Part shown: positions 51,791-64,000 of the stretch, one piece after another
How positions within the stretch are numbered: the stretch's first letter is position 1
Layout of the letters: every line of letters starts with the position of its first letter
From: Anoplopoma fimbria
Taxonomy: Eukaryota; Chordata; Actinopteri; Perciformes; Anoplopomatidae
Direction of reading: 5' to 3'
Assembly: GCF_027596085.1 (NCBI RefSeq)
Contig: NC_072471.1
Coordinates: 8,931,539 to 8,995,538, forward strand
DNA length: 64,000 nt
Program-made: the position numbers and the translations under genes
Notes under the pieces: model-generated
What the model was told of the DNA's origin: nothing
Databases searched by the model: none
What the model saw: the letters and a program-made list of their open reading frames with translations, nothing else

Positions 51791-54430
51791 AATGGAGAAC
51801 GTTTAAATTGTTCGACTTCTATTTATTTACCATCAATTAATCGAAAATAGCACAGAACCTTGAGTCTTAAGGCACAAAAGGTCAGCTAAACATACAAAAA
51901 CATTAGTCTACAAGGGAGCGTAAAAATTCAACTTAAAGAATAAAGTTTACAAGAGATCAACAATTTAATTTACACTCAGCACCACTAGCTAAAATAACTG
52001 TTACTAATCATTTTATTTTCCTTTATAACAAGTAGCAGGATAGAGATGTGTTCATTATTAAGAATCCACAAGCATAAAGCACGGATTAGAAAAAGTTAAA
52101 CATATGTTGATAGAAGTAGAAACATATACATGTGTTTCTTTCTAATCATCTTTTCTATCCATGTCTAATACTGTATTCTTTAAAGTTCCTCAACAAATAC
52201 CTGATTGGAAACTATTACAACACCATTCATTGATTAATTTAATGAAATTGTACCAAGAAATGAATACAGAAGTGTGTTTTTTTTTTGATGAGGTGGCCTC
52301 AGATGTCGCCGTGTCTCTGTGCTGAGCCTCAGAAAGTAAAAAGGATTCCTCCGCCTGGCTGACGGCAACGTGAGCCAAAACACCCAGATGCTTGTTTAAT
52401 GCTGCTCTGGCGCGCAGTCGGCCGTAAATTGAACATGGGAGTATAATTCTATGTGTCTGTTTGTTGTGTTCAAACACCGGTGAACCTTCTGCCTGCATGT
52501 CTTCATCAACGCTCCCCCACTTCAGAGAAGATTTTTTAATTCCTCCCTCCTGTTTCCAGACGCAGTTGGTCCCGTAAAGGACGTTGTGTTCTGTTGGGAC
52601 TATGTTACAAACTCTATTTGGTTTCTGAGTGACTTCACCATTAGCACTGCATCAAAGTAGGTTTGCAGTGGAGTTGCTAGGTAACAAAACGCCTCCTAAG
52701 ACCGTGCTGTTATTTCTGAAAACTACGTCAGGTTTTTTCACTCCTCCAAGAATAAACGCTGTGCTCACAAGCTGCTTTTGTTAGACGGATAAGATGAGAA
52801 ATGTTGCTAAAGTAAAGCTAAAATATCTTCACATCCAATTTGTACAGGAAGGCAGAAAACAACTTTTATTAATTCTCAAACATATCGAAGAATCTCTCTG
52901 TCTAGAATTGGAAATGTACTGTAAATGTCAGCCCAAAAATGGATATGAAACAGAAAGAGTTGAAACTCCATTCTGCAGCCCTGTGAGCGTAATAAAAGGC
53001 TGCAAGATTCTTATTCTTTAGTGCAAGCACAACATGGAACATGCACTGTCATTTCAAAGGTTCAAAGTGATGCGAATGACGCATGTGATGCGAGTATGAG
53101 TCTAAACAAAGTGCTCTTACCATAAAAGCACCAAAGCCCTCTGTGTCGAACCGAAGTAACTGTCACAGAGGGGGTCAGCTTGACACCAGTCTTTCTCCTT
53201 TCAGTCTGGCTCTTTGTGCTCATCTCCAAACTTTCATTTTCTTTTTAACCCCACCTGAGTAATCTTAAAACATGAAGAAAGTTACAGCATTTACGAGTTT
53301 TTTTTTTTTAGCAGTTTCCAAGCACACCATGTCCCCCCTTGCACTTAAAGATGAGAAAGCAGCAGGCTTCTTTCAGGGCATATACTCTTGGTAATGGCAG
53401 CGAGGCAGCAGGAGCAAATAAAAAGCCCAGTTGGGCCCCTCAAAGGCAAGGGAGAGGAGCCGGAGTCAATGGACCCCCCTTTGCCCCTAGAGTCTAGCTT
53501 TTTACAGGCCGAGACCCTCTTTGATCATCTACTGGAAAGCCCAAGCTGGAGAGGTGAATTAAAGGCACTGGGGTGGCAATCTTTTTATGATGCTGAAGCA
53601 TTAGGACTCATTTTGTGGCCTCGGGTGCATTAAAAAAGATGAATGCATGAATGGAGACCAAAGGCAATAGAGAGGCATATTTTTGATATTTGGAGGATCC
53701 ACTTTGCATTGCATACACTGTATGAAATATGAGCTATGTGATATCAAAGAGTTGAAAACACTCACTGCCAGTATCACTGAGATTTTCCTCTTGGATAATT
53801 TTCCTACACTATTCTCACGTGGACTGTGAAGAAGGTAATTTGCTTGTAGTTTTCATTAAAATGGCAACAGACATACAGTTTGTGCCGATAATAACATATA
53901 TTCTGCATACTGACACACAGAAAATGAAAGATGCTGTTATGGCAGTATGTATTTAGTTTTTCTCGGCTCATGAAGGTTGTTGTCAGATTAAAACCCTTCA
54001 CGTTATGAAAAAAATTGTCAGAAAAGAAAGGAGAAAAGGATAGGCAGCAGTTTCTATGAGTCAGCAAATGGATTTAACCAATTCAGCTCCCATAATACTC
54101 TCCACCATAAAGATAAAAAAAAGCACTACAAGTAGCTTCCATTACACAGGTGCATCCGGCTCTTTGGCTGCTGTCACCATGGAGACGACCCCCCTCTGTC
54201 CTAGTTTAGTTAGCCTGCCCTTCCAAGCACATAAGCATGAGCGCAGTTCACACAGCGCTCCACAGAGAGCAGACACACCTGCTAACACATTATGATTTAC
54301 ATGCTGGAGGAAGGTAGAATACATGATGACTTCAGACAGTCATCAGGACGTCTACTGTGTTAGAGCCTAGTGGGCTGTGGAAGGACTGACACTACAAGGT
54401 TATCCAGACGTGATGTACAGTGTACATGAA
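51791..54430. other. Single-copy non-coding DNA
   Basis: No gene or clear repeat. A loose X-box lies at 52,673-52,685. Confidence 0.45.
52673..52685. promoter_or_regulatory. Loose RFX X-box motif
   Basis: GTTGCTAGGTAAC fits the relaxed pattern RYYNYY-N-RRNRAC but deviates from the strict form at one position. The nearby CAACGTG and CGCGCAG motifs at 52,368-52,420 make the area slightly CpG-richer than its flanks. Confidence 0.3.
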
Positions 54431-54485
54431 GGTCAGTAAAGCTTTATTTATGTATCTCCTTTCATGCAACTGCAATGTAGGAGGG
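54431..54485 (-). repeat. Possible LINE-tail fragment
   Basis: The phrase TAAAGCTTTATTTATGTATC followed by CATGCAACTGCAATG resembles the reverse complement of a teleost LINE/SINE tail. It is short and diverged. Confidence 0.3.
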
Positions 54486-57400
54486 TTTATAATAAAAAAG
54501 CAAAACGGAATTATATTAAAAGTTAAGAAATTGTACACATTAAATAATAATTGTTACTGTAATTCTATAAAAATTGACTATTTTTCATTACATTACTAAA
54601 CATTTCTAGTTTTTTTAGATAGTATCATCAAATGTGTTTTTTTTGGGGGGCTTTGCAGTCAAGTTAGAATATTTTTTGATAAATTGGGGTTAGGTTTTAC
54701 CCATTGTTTTGCTAGTTTAACGCAAAAATATCTTTGTTGAGTCCATAAGCTCTACTGCTTTACTCTCTCTCCAAAATGTGTGTTTTCTACAGTATGCATT
54801 TACAAATAGTCTATGAAACTATGAGAGTATACCTCTTGCGGTAAGGATAATAGTCAGGGATTTCTAACATGCTTTTGAGTTACTTCGGTTGGCTGCAAAT
54901 GTTTCAAAATTGGTACAAATAAGAAACCAAATTGAAGACGAATGAACCAAACTCACTTTTACCTAACTGCCTGCAAATTACCTGTGGCTTGTGAAAACCA
55001 CAACATTTCTGAGGCGATGAATGGCTTTTTGAGCGTTTTTATTTTACAGTCGCATGCTTTAATCTCTGGATGGTTGATGTTGAGTTTCTCTGTATTCATG
55101 TAGAGTCGCTGAATATATTGAGTGCGGTGTTAGAGGTCCCATTTATCCTCGAAACCTCATCCATGATCTTTTTTATGATACATCCAGGTCCCTGCTCACC
55201 CACTGGCCATTTAGGGTCCCCTGGGCGCTGTGTGATGCTTCAGCCATGTGTATGACTAACAATCCTCTTACATCAGGTCAGAGTATTACCTCCAGTGGAT
55301 GGAGAAACCATTGTGGGGAAAAATGACAGAGAATGAGATATGAATCAGCCATCCTCAGTCAAGATGGAGCCCGCTCTCCAAATGGCCGTCTGCCAACCAA
55401 GCGCACAGCTCTCTCTTATGCTCCGACAGTTGAACAGCAGACCAGGCGCATGTCAAGATCCATCATGCTCATACGTGACATCAACTGGTCCAGTCCATGG
55501 CCGATGTTTGTACAGAGCGTGTAGTTCAGATGTAGTGACACTGTAAACATTGCTTGAGCGAGCATCGGCATGGGAATATTCACTGGTTTGAGAAACAAGA
55601 TTATTGCAGCTTCGAGTATCTGTTGCTCCATCAGACTGACACCTTAGACATTGTTGAATTGAGGATTACAAAATGTTACTCAGCTGTGAAAATGCCTAAT
55701 ATTTATTGTCTATTTGGAAGAAACCCCGATAGTGCCATGCATTCGCAAACTGCAACTCTTTGGGATAAAGATAAGGCTGCATGTATCATTCATTGATAAC
55801 ATCTTTTAATCCTTTTTACAACAATTTAGGCTCCGCAAACATTGCTATTATGGTATGTATTGTGTGGTTACAGCTAGGCATGAACGTAATTTATTTTGAG
55901 TCAATCCAGCATACGCAAGGGTTGCCATGCTAATAAAACTTCTGGAAGTTATGAAACAGTTTCTTTCAGGCCTCAGCATTTTGGGGGGAAATGTTTTTTT
56001 GAATATACATTGGCCATCCTTCAGTGTTCATAAAATTCCCCAAAAATAAAATTCTTATGTCTGAATGAGGACTTCAGTATCAGAACATTTCTGTGATGAG
56101 TCTTTGTGCTTGATCAGATCGTTTGGATTTTTTTTCTTTTCTTGATTTATGTGATTACTATTGTGATGTGCTATGAAAGTTTGCTGACCTTTATTTATAT
56201 TTTCATTGCTATCTTGTTTTAGTCCAGCATTCTACATTGGTTCTCAATAAATACATGACTGAAATTAGTCCCAAACTAAGGCTCTATTTCCAGTTATTTA
56301 AGAACTGGGTCCTCACAAACTATGAATCAGAGTTGTGTGTTTTTTTTGATCGCCTCGGATACCTGAGAGCAGCATCTCATCTCCAAAGTTTCTCCTCCTC
56401 ACTGACAGTGAGTCACCCCTAAAGTACCTTGACACAGGGAGTAAACAAGCCTGCCTCTGTTCATCAGGGTAATCTTGTTTGCTCAGAGGGCAGCGTCTGT
56501 GCAGGACAGCGCACTGCCACAGGAATAAAGCCCCACGCCGGAGATATTGTGATCCCTGTTTTTTTGTGTCTTTAAAAGGAGACGGGGTGGAGTGGCCCTG
56601 CTGCTGGGCATGTGTGCACACAAATCTGTGTAACATCACCGGAGATGAAGGATGACCTGCGAAGCTGCATCGCGGCGAAAACGGCATAAACTGATGCTGA
56701 TCCTTTAAAGAGGACTACAATTCAGTCTCTGACAGCTTTAACATGGCCTTTAGCTCGAACAGACTAAACTTTGCGTATTTCTAAAGACTTACCTTTTTGT
56801 AAAAACTAACCCCTGACTCTTGTTATTTGAAACGACTGCCTCCACATGTGGGGGGTTTAACATTCAAAGTGGTCTCTGGGGTTCATAATTACTCTCCCAG
56901 TGAGCAGCCATCAAAAGCAGAAGGATAGGATTGCTATTGTGTCACGACAGAATAACTAATCCACCAAATGCCACAGCTGCTACAGTCCTGCTTCTTTTTT
57001 TTTCTTTTTTTTACCCAGGTGCAACATTTCTCCCCCAAAGACTTGATTCAAACTCTTTGGTGTGAAGAAAAGCAGATGGGCTGTTGTCATGGCGGACAGG
57101 GGGGAAAAAGAGGCACATGAAAGTTTTTTCTTGCAAAAATAGAACCTTAAGACTGACAAAAACAAGTTTCAGTGTCAAGTCACAGCTTTACTCGGTGTCA
57201 AGGTTTTGTTTACCATTTCTTATTCGTTTCACTGTCGGATGTCAATCACGGCACCTTGTAACATTTATAGTTCACAGTCACTTCAGCAAACCAAGCGCTG
57301 CATAGAATAAAACTTTTTTTTATGGAAAAACAGAACAACGTTTCTGTGTGACAGAAAAGGGTGAAAGACCGCATACGACGAAAAGACAGGAGGAAGATCT

Positions 57401-58059
57401 CAAGAAATGAGTGGAGATGGAACAACAGCATGCAGAGTGTTGGTGTCAGACGTCTCATTTCACAACTTTATATTCCTCACCACCTGCTAACTTCAGTCTT
57501 TCACTGGGTTTTTGTAAAGCTTTCTCGATAAGGGATTAGCAAAATAGCACTTACGTCAAGCAGTAATGATACCTAGAGACATACTGTGCACCAGCAGTGT
57601 AGTTTAAGCTTTAAATATCTTCCCTGCTTGACCAGTGGAAGTGTCTTCCCAAGAGCAGATGGTTAGCCTGGTGGAGACCGATGCACAGAGAGATCTGCCT
57701 TATGTAGATGTACAGTGGAGCTCGGTCGTTGTGAGGCATGCTGGGTAACACGGTTGCTAAGCATTTCAGTGGCATTACGTTTGTAGAAGGAGACACATGG
57801 GTGGTATGTCAAAGCACAAAGGATTCAGCTAGACCCTCCTCATTCATGAATAGAGGTTCTAGTATTAAAGATGCTTTTAGTTATTTGAACTCAATCATTT
57901 TAATGCTAAGAATGCTTTTTTACCATACTGTACATTTATTTTTAGCTTTTAAAAAGAGTGCTGCTTTGATGGTAAGCTTGTCTTTGACTATTTGCTCCAG
58001 TATATCACATTCAGACTACACGCACATTGTGTTTTAAAATGCATAACTTTTACCTAAGT
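54486..58059. other. Single-copy non-coding DNA
   Basis: No gene or clear repeat recognised. Confidence 0.45.
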
Positions 58060-58255
58060 TTACGTCTAGTTCAGCGTTCTCAAACCCTTAAAACTAAAAC
58101 GTTTGAAAACGCTGCTGACCTCGTTTTAGTATGATAACCCTTGGATTGCGTTTTAGTCTCTCGTTATTTCTGAAACGGTGCTAAAACGCTTTTGTGCACG
58201 GAAATCATTTTGTTTCAGAATGTCGTTTTAAAAAACATATTTATGTGGATGTAGT
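58060..58255. repeat. Possible hAT-type fragment rich in AAAACG motifs
   Basis: Repeated AAAACG/CGTTTT motifs across the segment, ending with TTTATGTGGATGTAGTC, resemble a dispersed teleost hAT-like family. The CGTTTT motifs occur in both orientations, but no clean terminal repeat could be aligned. Confidence 0.4.
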
Positions 58256-58300
58256 CATTAGACTTTAATGACTCCGTAAACAACCAGTCAGCTATTAACA

Positions 58301-58335
58301 CTGCAGCCTTACACTGTTAGTTAATAAGGCTGCAG
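58301..58335. repeat. 11-bp inverted repeat
   Basis: CTGCAGCCTTA (58301-58311) is the exact reverse complement of 58325-58335, with a 13-nt loop. It is short enough to be chance. Confidence 0.8.
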
Positions 58336-61300
58336 GTTTCTAATCATGAATAAAACAATATTTTAAATCTTTATATCTCTATTATAGGATGCATCGTTTG
58401 CTCCCTTCATAGCGCAGAAATATGAGACGTTATTGAGCAAGACACACTTTCATTTGATTTCTTTCTGGCTGGAAGCAACGGATATCTAAGAAGTAAAAAT
58501 ACTGAAAATATTCAACATATTTCTTTGTTTTAATACAATTTTTTGAAATCAGTTCATTATATGGGAAACCCATACATCTCATTATAAGTAGCCTCGACTT
58601 TCTAGTCCGTAACTGCTGTTTTTAGCGATGGTGGCTGCATTGGTTTGGGGTGTGTTGTTTAAGCTACCAGTTTGTGTAACAGATTTATGTCTTTAAAAGC
58701 CTATCAGATCCACTATGCACACCTGTTTGTTGTACTCAAGGGCAGCATTTTTTACTACACAGTGGCAAACATTAAATTTGCTGTTAAGGTTAAGCATCCA
58801 AGCCACTGCCATCGAACTACAGGCTGGTGTAAAGCATGCATTATACATTGTACATTATACAAAGCACATTCTGGTGTTTCGAATGTCGCCAAGTTCAGTG
58901 TGGAAAGTGGCGCACATATTTTTGTGTCTCCCCATCACTTATACATCATGACCCAGCCGACATATCTGGGGCTCTGCTTTCTGCCTCACTGCCTGTCAGA
59001 GAGGAGAAACACTCTTTTGATTGGCAGGTTAAACTCTTCAAGGTCAGCTTGCTCTACAGCTCACCCTCTCAGTGTAGATTACTGTGGTAATATCTCTCCT
59101 GTGGAGTGTCTCCCATCCCCCCCCTACTCTCGACTGGTTCTCAGTCCACACTCGTATCTAAAGATTGTGCCCTTGCCTCCTCATCATGTCGTTACATAAG
59201 CTACTGCACAGGTTATTGAGCATGGAGATTGTGCTGTATGTTACATTTGCCATATTTGGGATGCTGTCAGAGAAATGAATGTCATTTCTGGGAGTGATAT
59301 GTGCTGGGGGAAGGGGAAGGAGATGTGGTTGCATGATTGCAACCTGCCCAACATTTGGTCGGTTTCCATATTCGTTTAAATTGGTCTCTACCTGAAAGAT
59401 CTTTTCAAATAATCTTTGCTTTAAGCCAATAAATGATTGAAACTACATGGAATATTAGTAAATCTACCGTAGAAGTATGTCAGCTACTTGTGTGGTTGAT
59501 TGAGAAGAGAACTATAGTCTTATGCATCCGGGTTAATGTAAGAGAGGTGAATGAATACCTCCAAACAGAGAGATATTGCCATTATGTGTCCCAGTTTTTT
59601 GTGGCAAAAAGTGGTAAAAAGTGATGAGCAGAAGGATTGGAGGAGAAAATGTGAAAACACAGCAGGAAACAGGAACTGTGTTCTATGAAGCCTCACAAAA
59701 AGGACTTGTGCAGATGGCTGCTGAAAGCCACAAAGGCAAATACTGAGTTGCTAGCGACTAATATCACAATGACATGCTCATTGTGTTCCGATCATGCCAT
59801 TTGTTATGCATGCATATTTAGCAGCTCATTTCAAATGATGACGCATCATTGATTTGTGCACAAGATCGTAATGGGACTTGCCATCAGGACAGCCTGCACT
59901 CTCTGCGTGCAATTTACATGTGAGAACAGCTGGAAAGTGTGTTAAAGTGTCGAGAGCAGCCCATCAGTGCCCAATACGAACCAATATACAACTAATATAA
60001 GACGTTATTAGGAAAAATGGAAAGGGCTGACTCATGTGAGCAAGCGCAAAATGTTCCTGGGGTTTGTATCTAAAAGTCAAGGACACATTAGGGAATATTT
60101 CCATGTAAAAAAATAACACTTAAATGCTACTTAATGCAACTGGAGTACCATTGAGTGACAGAAATGTATCCTAAACAACTACATATTTCATAATAGGGGG
60201 AATAATTTTAAACTAATATTATGATGTGCCTGTCTTTGGGCAAACAAATCACACACTACCACAATGCATTTGAGATGAATGTGTCTAGTGCTATGTTAAA
60301 TGGAATGTATTAACCTTTTTTTCACTTTCCATCAAAATTTATATATTCTGATTAGCAATGACAACTGCAGTGAAATATGAATGAATGCGCTCTCTCCAAA
60401 TACTGGGTAAATACACTTTTCACAGTGTGAGGGGGAGAATGAATGGCAATGATCAGTATTCCTACCACATTAACACAACTTCAGAGTGGTGTTTATAGTC
60501 TCATCTACTCCTGTGCTGGAAGAATATTTTTGTATAACTAGTTGTGGGTCCTTAGAACAGGCATGTTGATAGATTTTGGTTGAACATTCATGGTTCCCAG
60601 AGGATGATTCTGAATGATTTAGGTAACTTATAGATATTTTATCCCAAACCACTAGTCTAGACCATAGATTACCATTGACCAACAACCAATGGACAACTTT
60701 CTATTATATTTGTTGGGGTTATTCATAGTCCCTAGACGATGATCCATACTGACTTTGTTATCTTTTGTCTAGCAATGGCATCGGTTCATCATTTCCGTCA
60801 GACCTTTACATCTCTGACTAGGTATCTTGAAAACCAACAGCATAGTCTTCAGAGGATGGTTCATAATGCTTTTGGTCACTATCTGACCTTTATTACATCT
60901 CAATCAGTTCCACGTTTACACTTAACAATTAATGGAAAGATTGCTTTAAAATTTACCGAACACCTCCATGCTTTTTTATCATTTCCTCTGTTTAAACTGT
61001 CAATTTTGTAGACAAAGTAATTGCTGCATAAGCAATTTACTTTCAGAAAATTTTCATTGTGTTTCTAGACACAGAATTGATTCCGTGGTAATTTTGCTGC
61101 CCTGAGATAGGAAGTAATTCTCCCAGATGTTTCTATTTTATGTTTAAATCCATTTAATTGTGCATAAGCTAATGCATCTTGTTTGCCATTCCAACAATTG
61201 TGATCACAAAGATATTTGTTTTTCAGTCCAATAAAACAGAAAATTAGCAAATTCTCACATTTGAGATGCTGCCAATCAACCAGGCACTTAATAGGCAATT

Positions 61301-61909
61301 CATTCCAGCTCTAAACCAGTGAAGCTTGACCCCATTTAAACGATGTAATCACTGTTTATCAGCCTTGTGAGAGCAATTCACAGCAGTGGTGGAAAGTACA
61401 GACAGCACCCAGACCCCCCACATTACCCAACAGGGCTGTACTGGAAATCCTCCCACACCTCCACAGCAGGCAGCATCTGTTGGGAGGAGATCCCCAGCTG
61501 CTCTCTGCACTGGTTTTCCAACACATGGCAGGTCTCCCCTGGCAGTTTCCTGAATATGGCCAATTGTCTGTGAAAACAGTCCATTGATAATGGATATCTG
61601 CCACCCCACCACCGACATGCACAGATTACTGAGCTGATGGAACAATCAACAGGGGCAAAAGATGTATGCGTGTTTATCTGTCTCTGGATACAGCTGTTTG
61701 GGCCCATTGTGCACCCTGATTGCTAAAGATTTCAAATGAAAAAGAGGTGTGTTGTCTTAGTGTATGTACAGTATGCAAGATATTTTTCAAGAAAACCCCC
61801 AGAAGTATCCCAGGGACAACGGGAGCTTACTCTAAAAGCAAGTTTAAGATAGATTGATGTTTTTCATTCATTTGTACAAACATTTTTCATTTATTTTCAT
61901 CTCCTCTAG
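58336..61909. other. Single-copy non-coding DNA
   Basis: No gene recognised. The longest open frame in the window, 175 codons at 58,672-59,199, starts at a TTG codon and its translation has no domain I know. The block 59,760-59,960 is a candidate conserved element in style only. Confidence 0.45.
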
Positions 61910-61982
61910 ATCTGAGTGACTGCCGGTGAGTGTGGAGGAAGCGTTTAAAGAGACACTGCAGCAGTCATTGAAAAAATTAAAG
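61910..61982 (+). other. Candidate exon with two donor sites (16 or 73 nt)
   Basis: A strong acceptor (TTATTTTCATCTCCTCTAG, ending at 61909) is followed by two identical GTGAGT donors at 61926 and 61983. Using the first gives a 16-nt microexon, open in one frame (LSDCR). Using the second gives 73 nt with stops in all three frames, so that form could only be UTR, a poison exon or chance. The donors are 57 nt apart, a multiple of three. No encoded peptide is recognisable. Confidence 0.3.
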
Positions 61983-63367
61983 GTGAGTCTCTGTTCCTTT
62001 ATACAATTAGAAACACAAAAGCACAAAACAATTTTTTTTATTGCAATGCCTACAGTGGCAGGGCTCCCATGTAGTGTCAGTGTCAACTTATTTTCCACAT
62101 CTCTTTATTTCAATTACCAGTCTTATTATCCAGAGTTATTGAATTATATTGTGCTATGTTTATATTTATTTTCTATTTTCCTATCACATATCCTCCCATT
62201 TCTTGCTGTTACACACTAGTTTCCCCACGTAGCGGGTTATTGTTCATTTAAAAATGAATTTAAAGATATTTTATTGTTGTGTTATTGCACTCGTTTTGTG
62301 GATATTATGTTGTCCATGTTTTATATTTCATTGAGACTTTTGATCTACCGTAAAAAGTATTCGTCTCTGTGAACTATCGTTTTTTTCATTAGACACCACC
62401 TGAAATCTTGCCGCGTGTACATCTAAATACAAAATAAATAAATGACAGATTTGTGGTTGCATTATATTATATATCATAAGGAAATATTTTGCAGTTGGCA
62501 TCAATATGGAAGTGCCATAATTATTTACTCACATTCCACCCTTATACAAATGCAACATCTTGTGTTCGGAAAAAGTGATTTGCCCCGTGTGGACTTACTA
62601 AAGCTGCTTAATTGCATATTCTGCTGGTTTGATTAAAGCTTATTTGACTGGAACATCCTCAGCCCAAACCCAAAGTGGACAGAAGGAGGCTGACGCTGTG
62701 AAAATATGAATAGGAAAATGAGCGAGTCTGCTTTGACCCTCGAGGACAATACTGCTGCTTGGTGGACCAATTTATGGATGTGCCCACTGTTTAGATGCAG
62801 TGAGCGGAAAAAACAATGAGCTGTCAGTTATGCTGATTACTCTCTGTCAAACATAGCTGTGTTGATGGATTACTTATGGGTCCAATACTTATGTTGAATA
62901 ATACCTTATTGATTTCACCTCATCTCAGAGGGGAAAAGAATCAGAAGCTTACATCCACCTGTCATCGTACAAGCCGTGTTATCAGGATAAACAGGAAAAA
63001 GAGGAGAATCATTTGTCGTCTGGGAATCTGATGGCAACTGTTTCTCATGCTGAATAGTACAGTACAAAGTACAGAGGAAGACTTGGGGCTTTGTTGTTAA
63101 AATCTGCACATGCCCACATTAAGTATTAATATGGAAATGTGTTGAAGTCATATGTACTGCGTTCGAACAAGTGGCCCTCCTCTTACCCTGCATTAATGGC
63201 CAATTGGTTGTTTTAATGAGCGATAGGTAACGGTAAAACATTTGGTAAATTCTACACGTTTTTCATTATTTCCCACACATTTTTAAAATCATACAGTATA
63301 GAACTTTTTAAGACGCCCTACAGACAAATATGTGGAATTGGAGATTTTTGAATTTTTTCAAAAACAG
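61983..63367. other. Single-copy non-coding DNA
   Basis: No gene or repeat recognised. Confidence 0.45.
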
Positions 63368-63640
63368 GTTTGGTCCAGTCGGCAACCTCTGGGTCTGAAA
63401 AGTAAAGTCAGTGCAGAAGTGCCTTAAACTTGCATTCTTTCTAATGGCCATCAGGGGGCGACTCCTCTGGTTGCAAAAACAAGTCTGATTGTATAGAAGT
63501 CTATAAGAAATTGACTCTATATTCTCAATTGATTTATGACCTCAGTAAACATTGTAAACATGAGTTTATGGTCTCAATCTCTAGTTTCAAGTCTTCTTCA
63601 ATATACAGCATGAAGGTCATTTGGTAAAGTAATTTGAATA
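63368..63640 (+). repeat. Dispersed percomorph repeat carrying a CAGGGGGCG motif
   Basis: The segment follows closely, phrase by phrase, a repeat I recall from many percomorph genomes: GCATTCTTTCTAATGGCCAT, CAGGGGGCGACTCC, then GTAAACATGAGTTTATGGTC and CAAGTCTTCTTCAATA. Its class is uncertain to me. The internal CCATCAGGGGGCGA at 63,448-63,461 is close to, but not a full match of, the CTCF core. Strand is given relative to that motif. Confidence 0.6.
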
Positions 63641-64000
63641 TGTAAGAAAAAAATAATCATTAGATTCGTCAGTAATGAAAATAATCCTTCCAAAGTCCCA
63701 TGGCTGACATTCAGTGGATCAACAAAAAAGTAGAAAAAAAAAAGTAGATTTTAGCTAGATGTTAATTAAATCTTGCTTGGAATAATTAATTAAATCAACA
63801 AGTAAATTATTGCAATTGCCAACAAAACAAATGAAGAGTGCAGATATGGTGTAACATCCCAACAAGTCTAATTTAAAATGCAGGAATACATAAATATAAA
63901 ATGGTACATTTAAAGTGACTTTATTCATGCCAATCCTTCCTGCCCTGTCAACCCCCATCCTCTCTCTCCACTCTTCTATGTTAAAGTCTGAATTCAACCA
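63641..64000. other. AT-rich non-coding DNA at the window end
   Basis: Nothing recognised. The 80-codon minus-strand frame at 63,755-63,997 has no known domain. Confidence 0.5.

Noticed and set aside
54172..54188. X-box-like GTCACCATGGAGAC
   Set aside because: The right half-site (GGAGAC) departs from RGYAAC, so it is not a convincing RFX site.
58672..59199. Longest open frame in the window (175 codons)
   Set aside because: It starts at TTG, its first ATG is 15 bases in, it has no domain I recognise and no splice context. In about 64 kb read in six frames, one open frame of this length is near the chance expectation.

Overview
The window reads as a non-coding stretch of a ray-finned fish chromosome, probably a percomorph teleost. 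It is AT-rich and intron- or gene-desert-like. It has long dinucleotide microsatellites, a tRNA-derived SINE with the teleost tail ending in repeated TAATG, a second SINE with a (GGAT)n tail, a piggyBac-type element with TTAA ends, and several other repeat families I recognise from perch-like fish genomes. No open reading frame longer than about 175 codons exists, and none resembles a known protein. I see no bacterial operon, CRISPR array, phage or intact transposase gene.

Layout. 1-1.8 kb: AT-rich, with the tail of an old LINE-like repeat and a small CpG-rich block. 1.9-3.9 kb: the only clearly GC-rich region, with CTC, CT and CA microsatellites, a possible non-coding first exon ending in a consensus splice donor at 2418/2419, and three G-quadruplex motifs. 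It is the best candidate for a promoter/5' UTR on the + strand. 4-30 kb: mostly single-copy sequence with a 21-bp perfect hairpin (8.76 kb), a 691-bp piggyBac-like element (10.0-10.7 kb), a CT tract (13.5 kb), a hAT-like fragment (18.0-18.3 kb) and a TA tract (25.4 kb). 30-48 kb: a 206-bp MITE (31.0 kb), two near-identical SINE copies 14.3 kb apart (33.3 and 47.6 kb), a complete SINE with an 11-bp target-site duplication (40.25-40.6 kb), an 18-bp hairpin (40.8 kb), a possible 60-nt exon (43.6 kb), a 128-bp CA tract (43.84 kb) and older repeat fragments. 48-64 kb: mostly unannotatable single-copy DNA, with a possible microexon with two donor sites at 61.9 kb and a percomorph repeat at 63.4-63.6 kb.

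If a gene spans the window, the layout fits a promoter and first non-coding exon near 2.4 kb followed by a very long intron. I cannot name the gene. Several single-copy blocks carry clustered homeodomain, octamer or RFX X-box sites and could be conserved regulatory elements, but only cross-species alignment would show it. I found nothing I can defend as a new biological system. The strongest unusual items are the perfect hairpin at 8.76 kb, which bears the mark of a template-switch insertion, and the SINE pair, one copy of which lost 20 bp of its pol III promoter region between 5-bp direct repeats.
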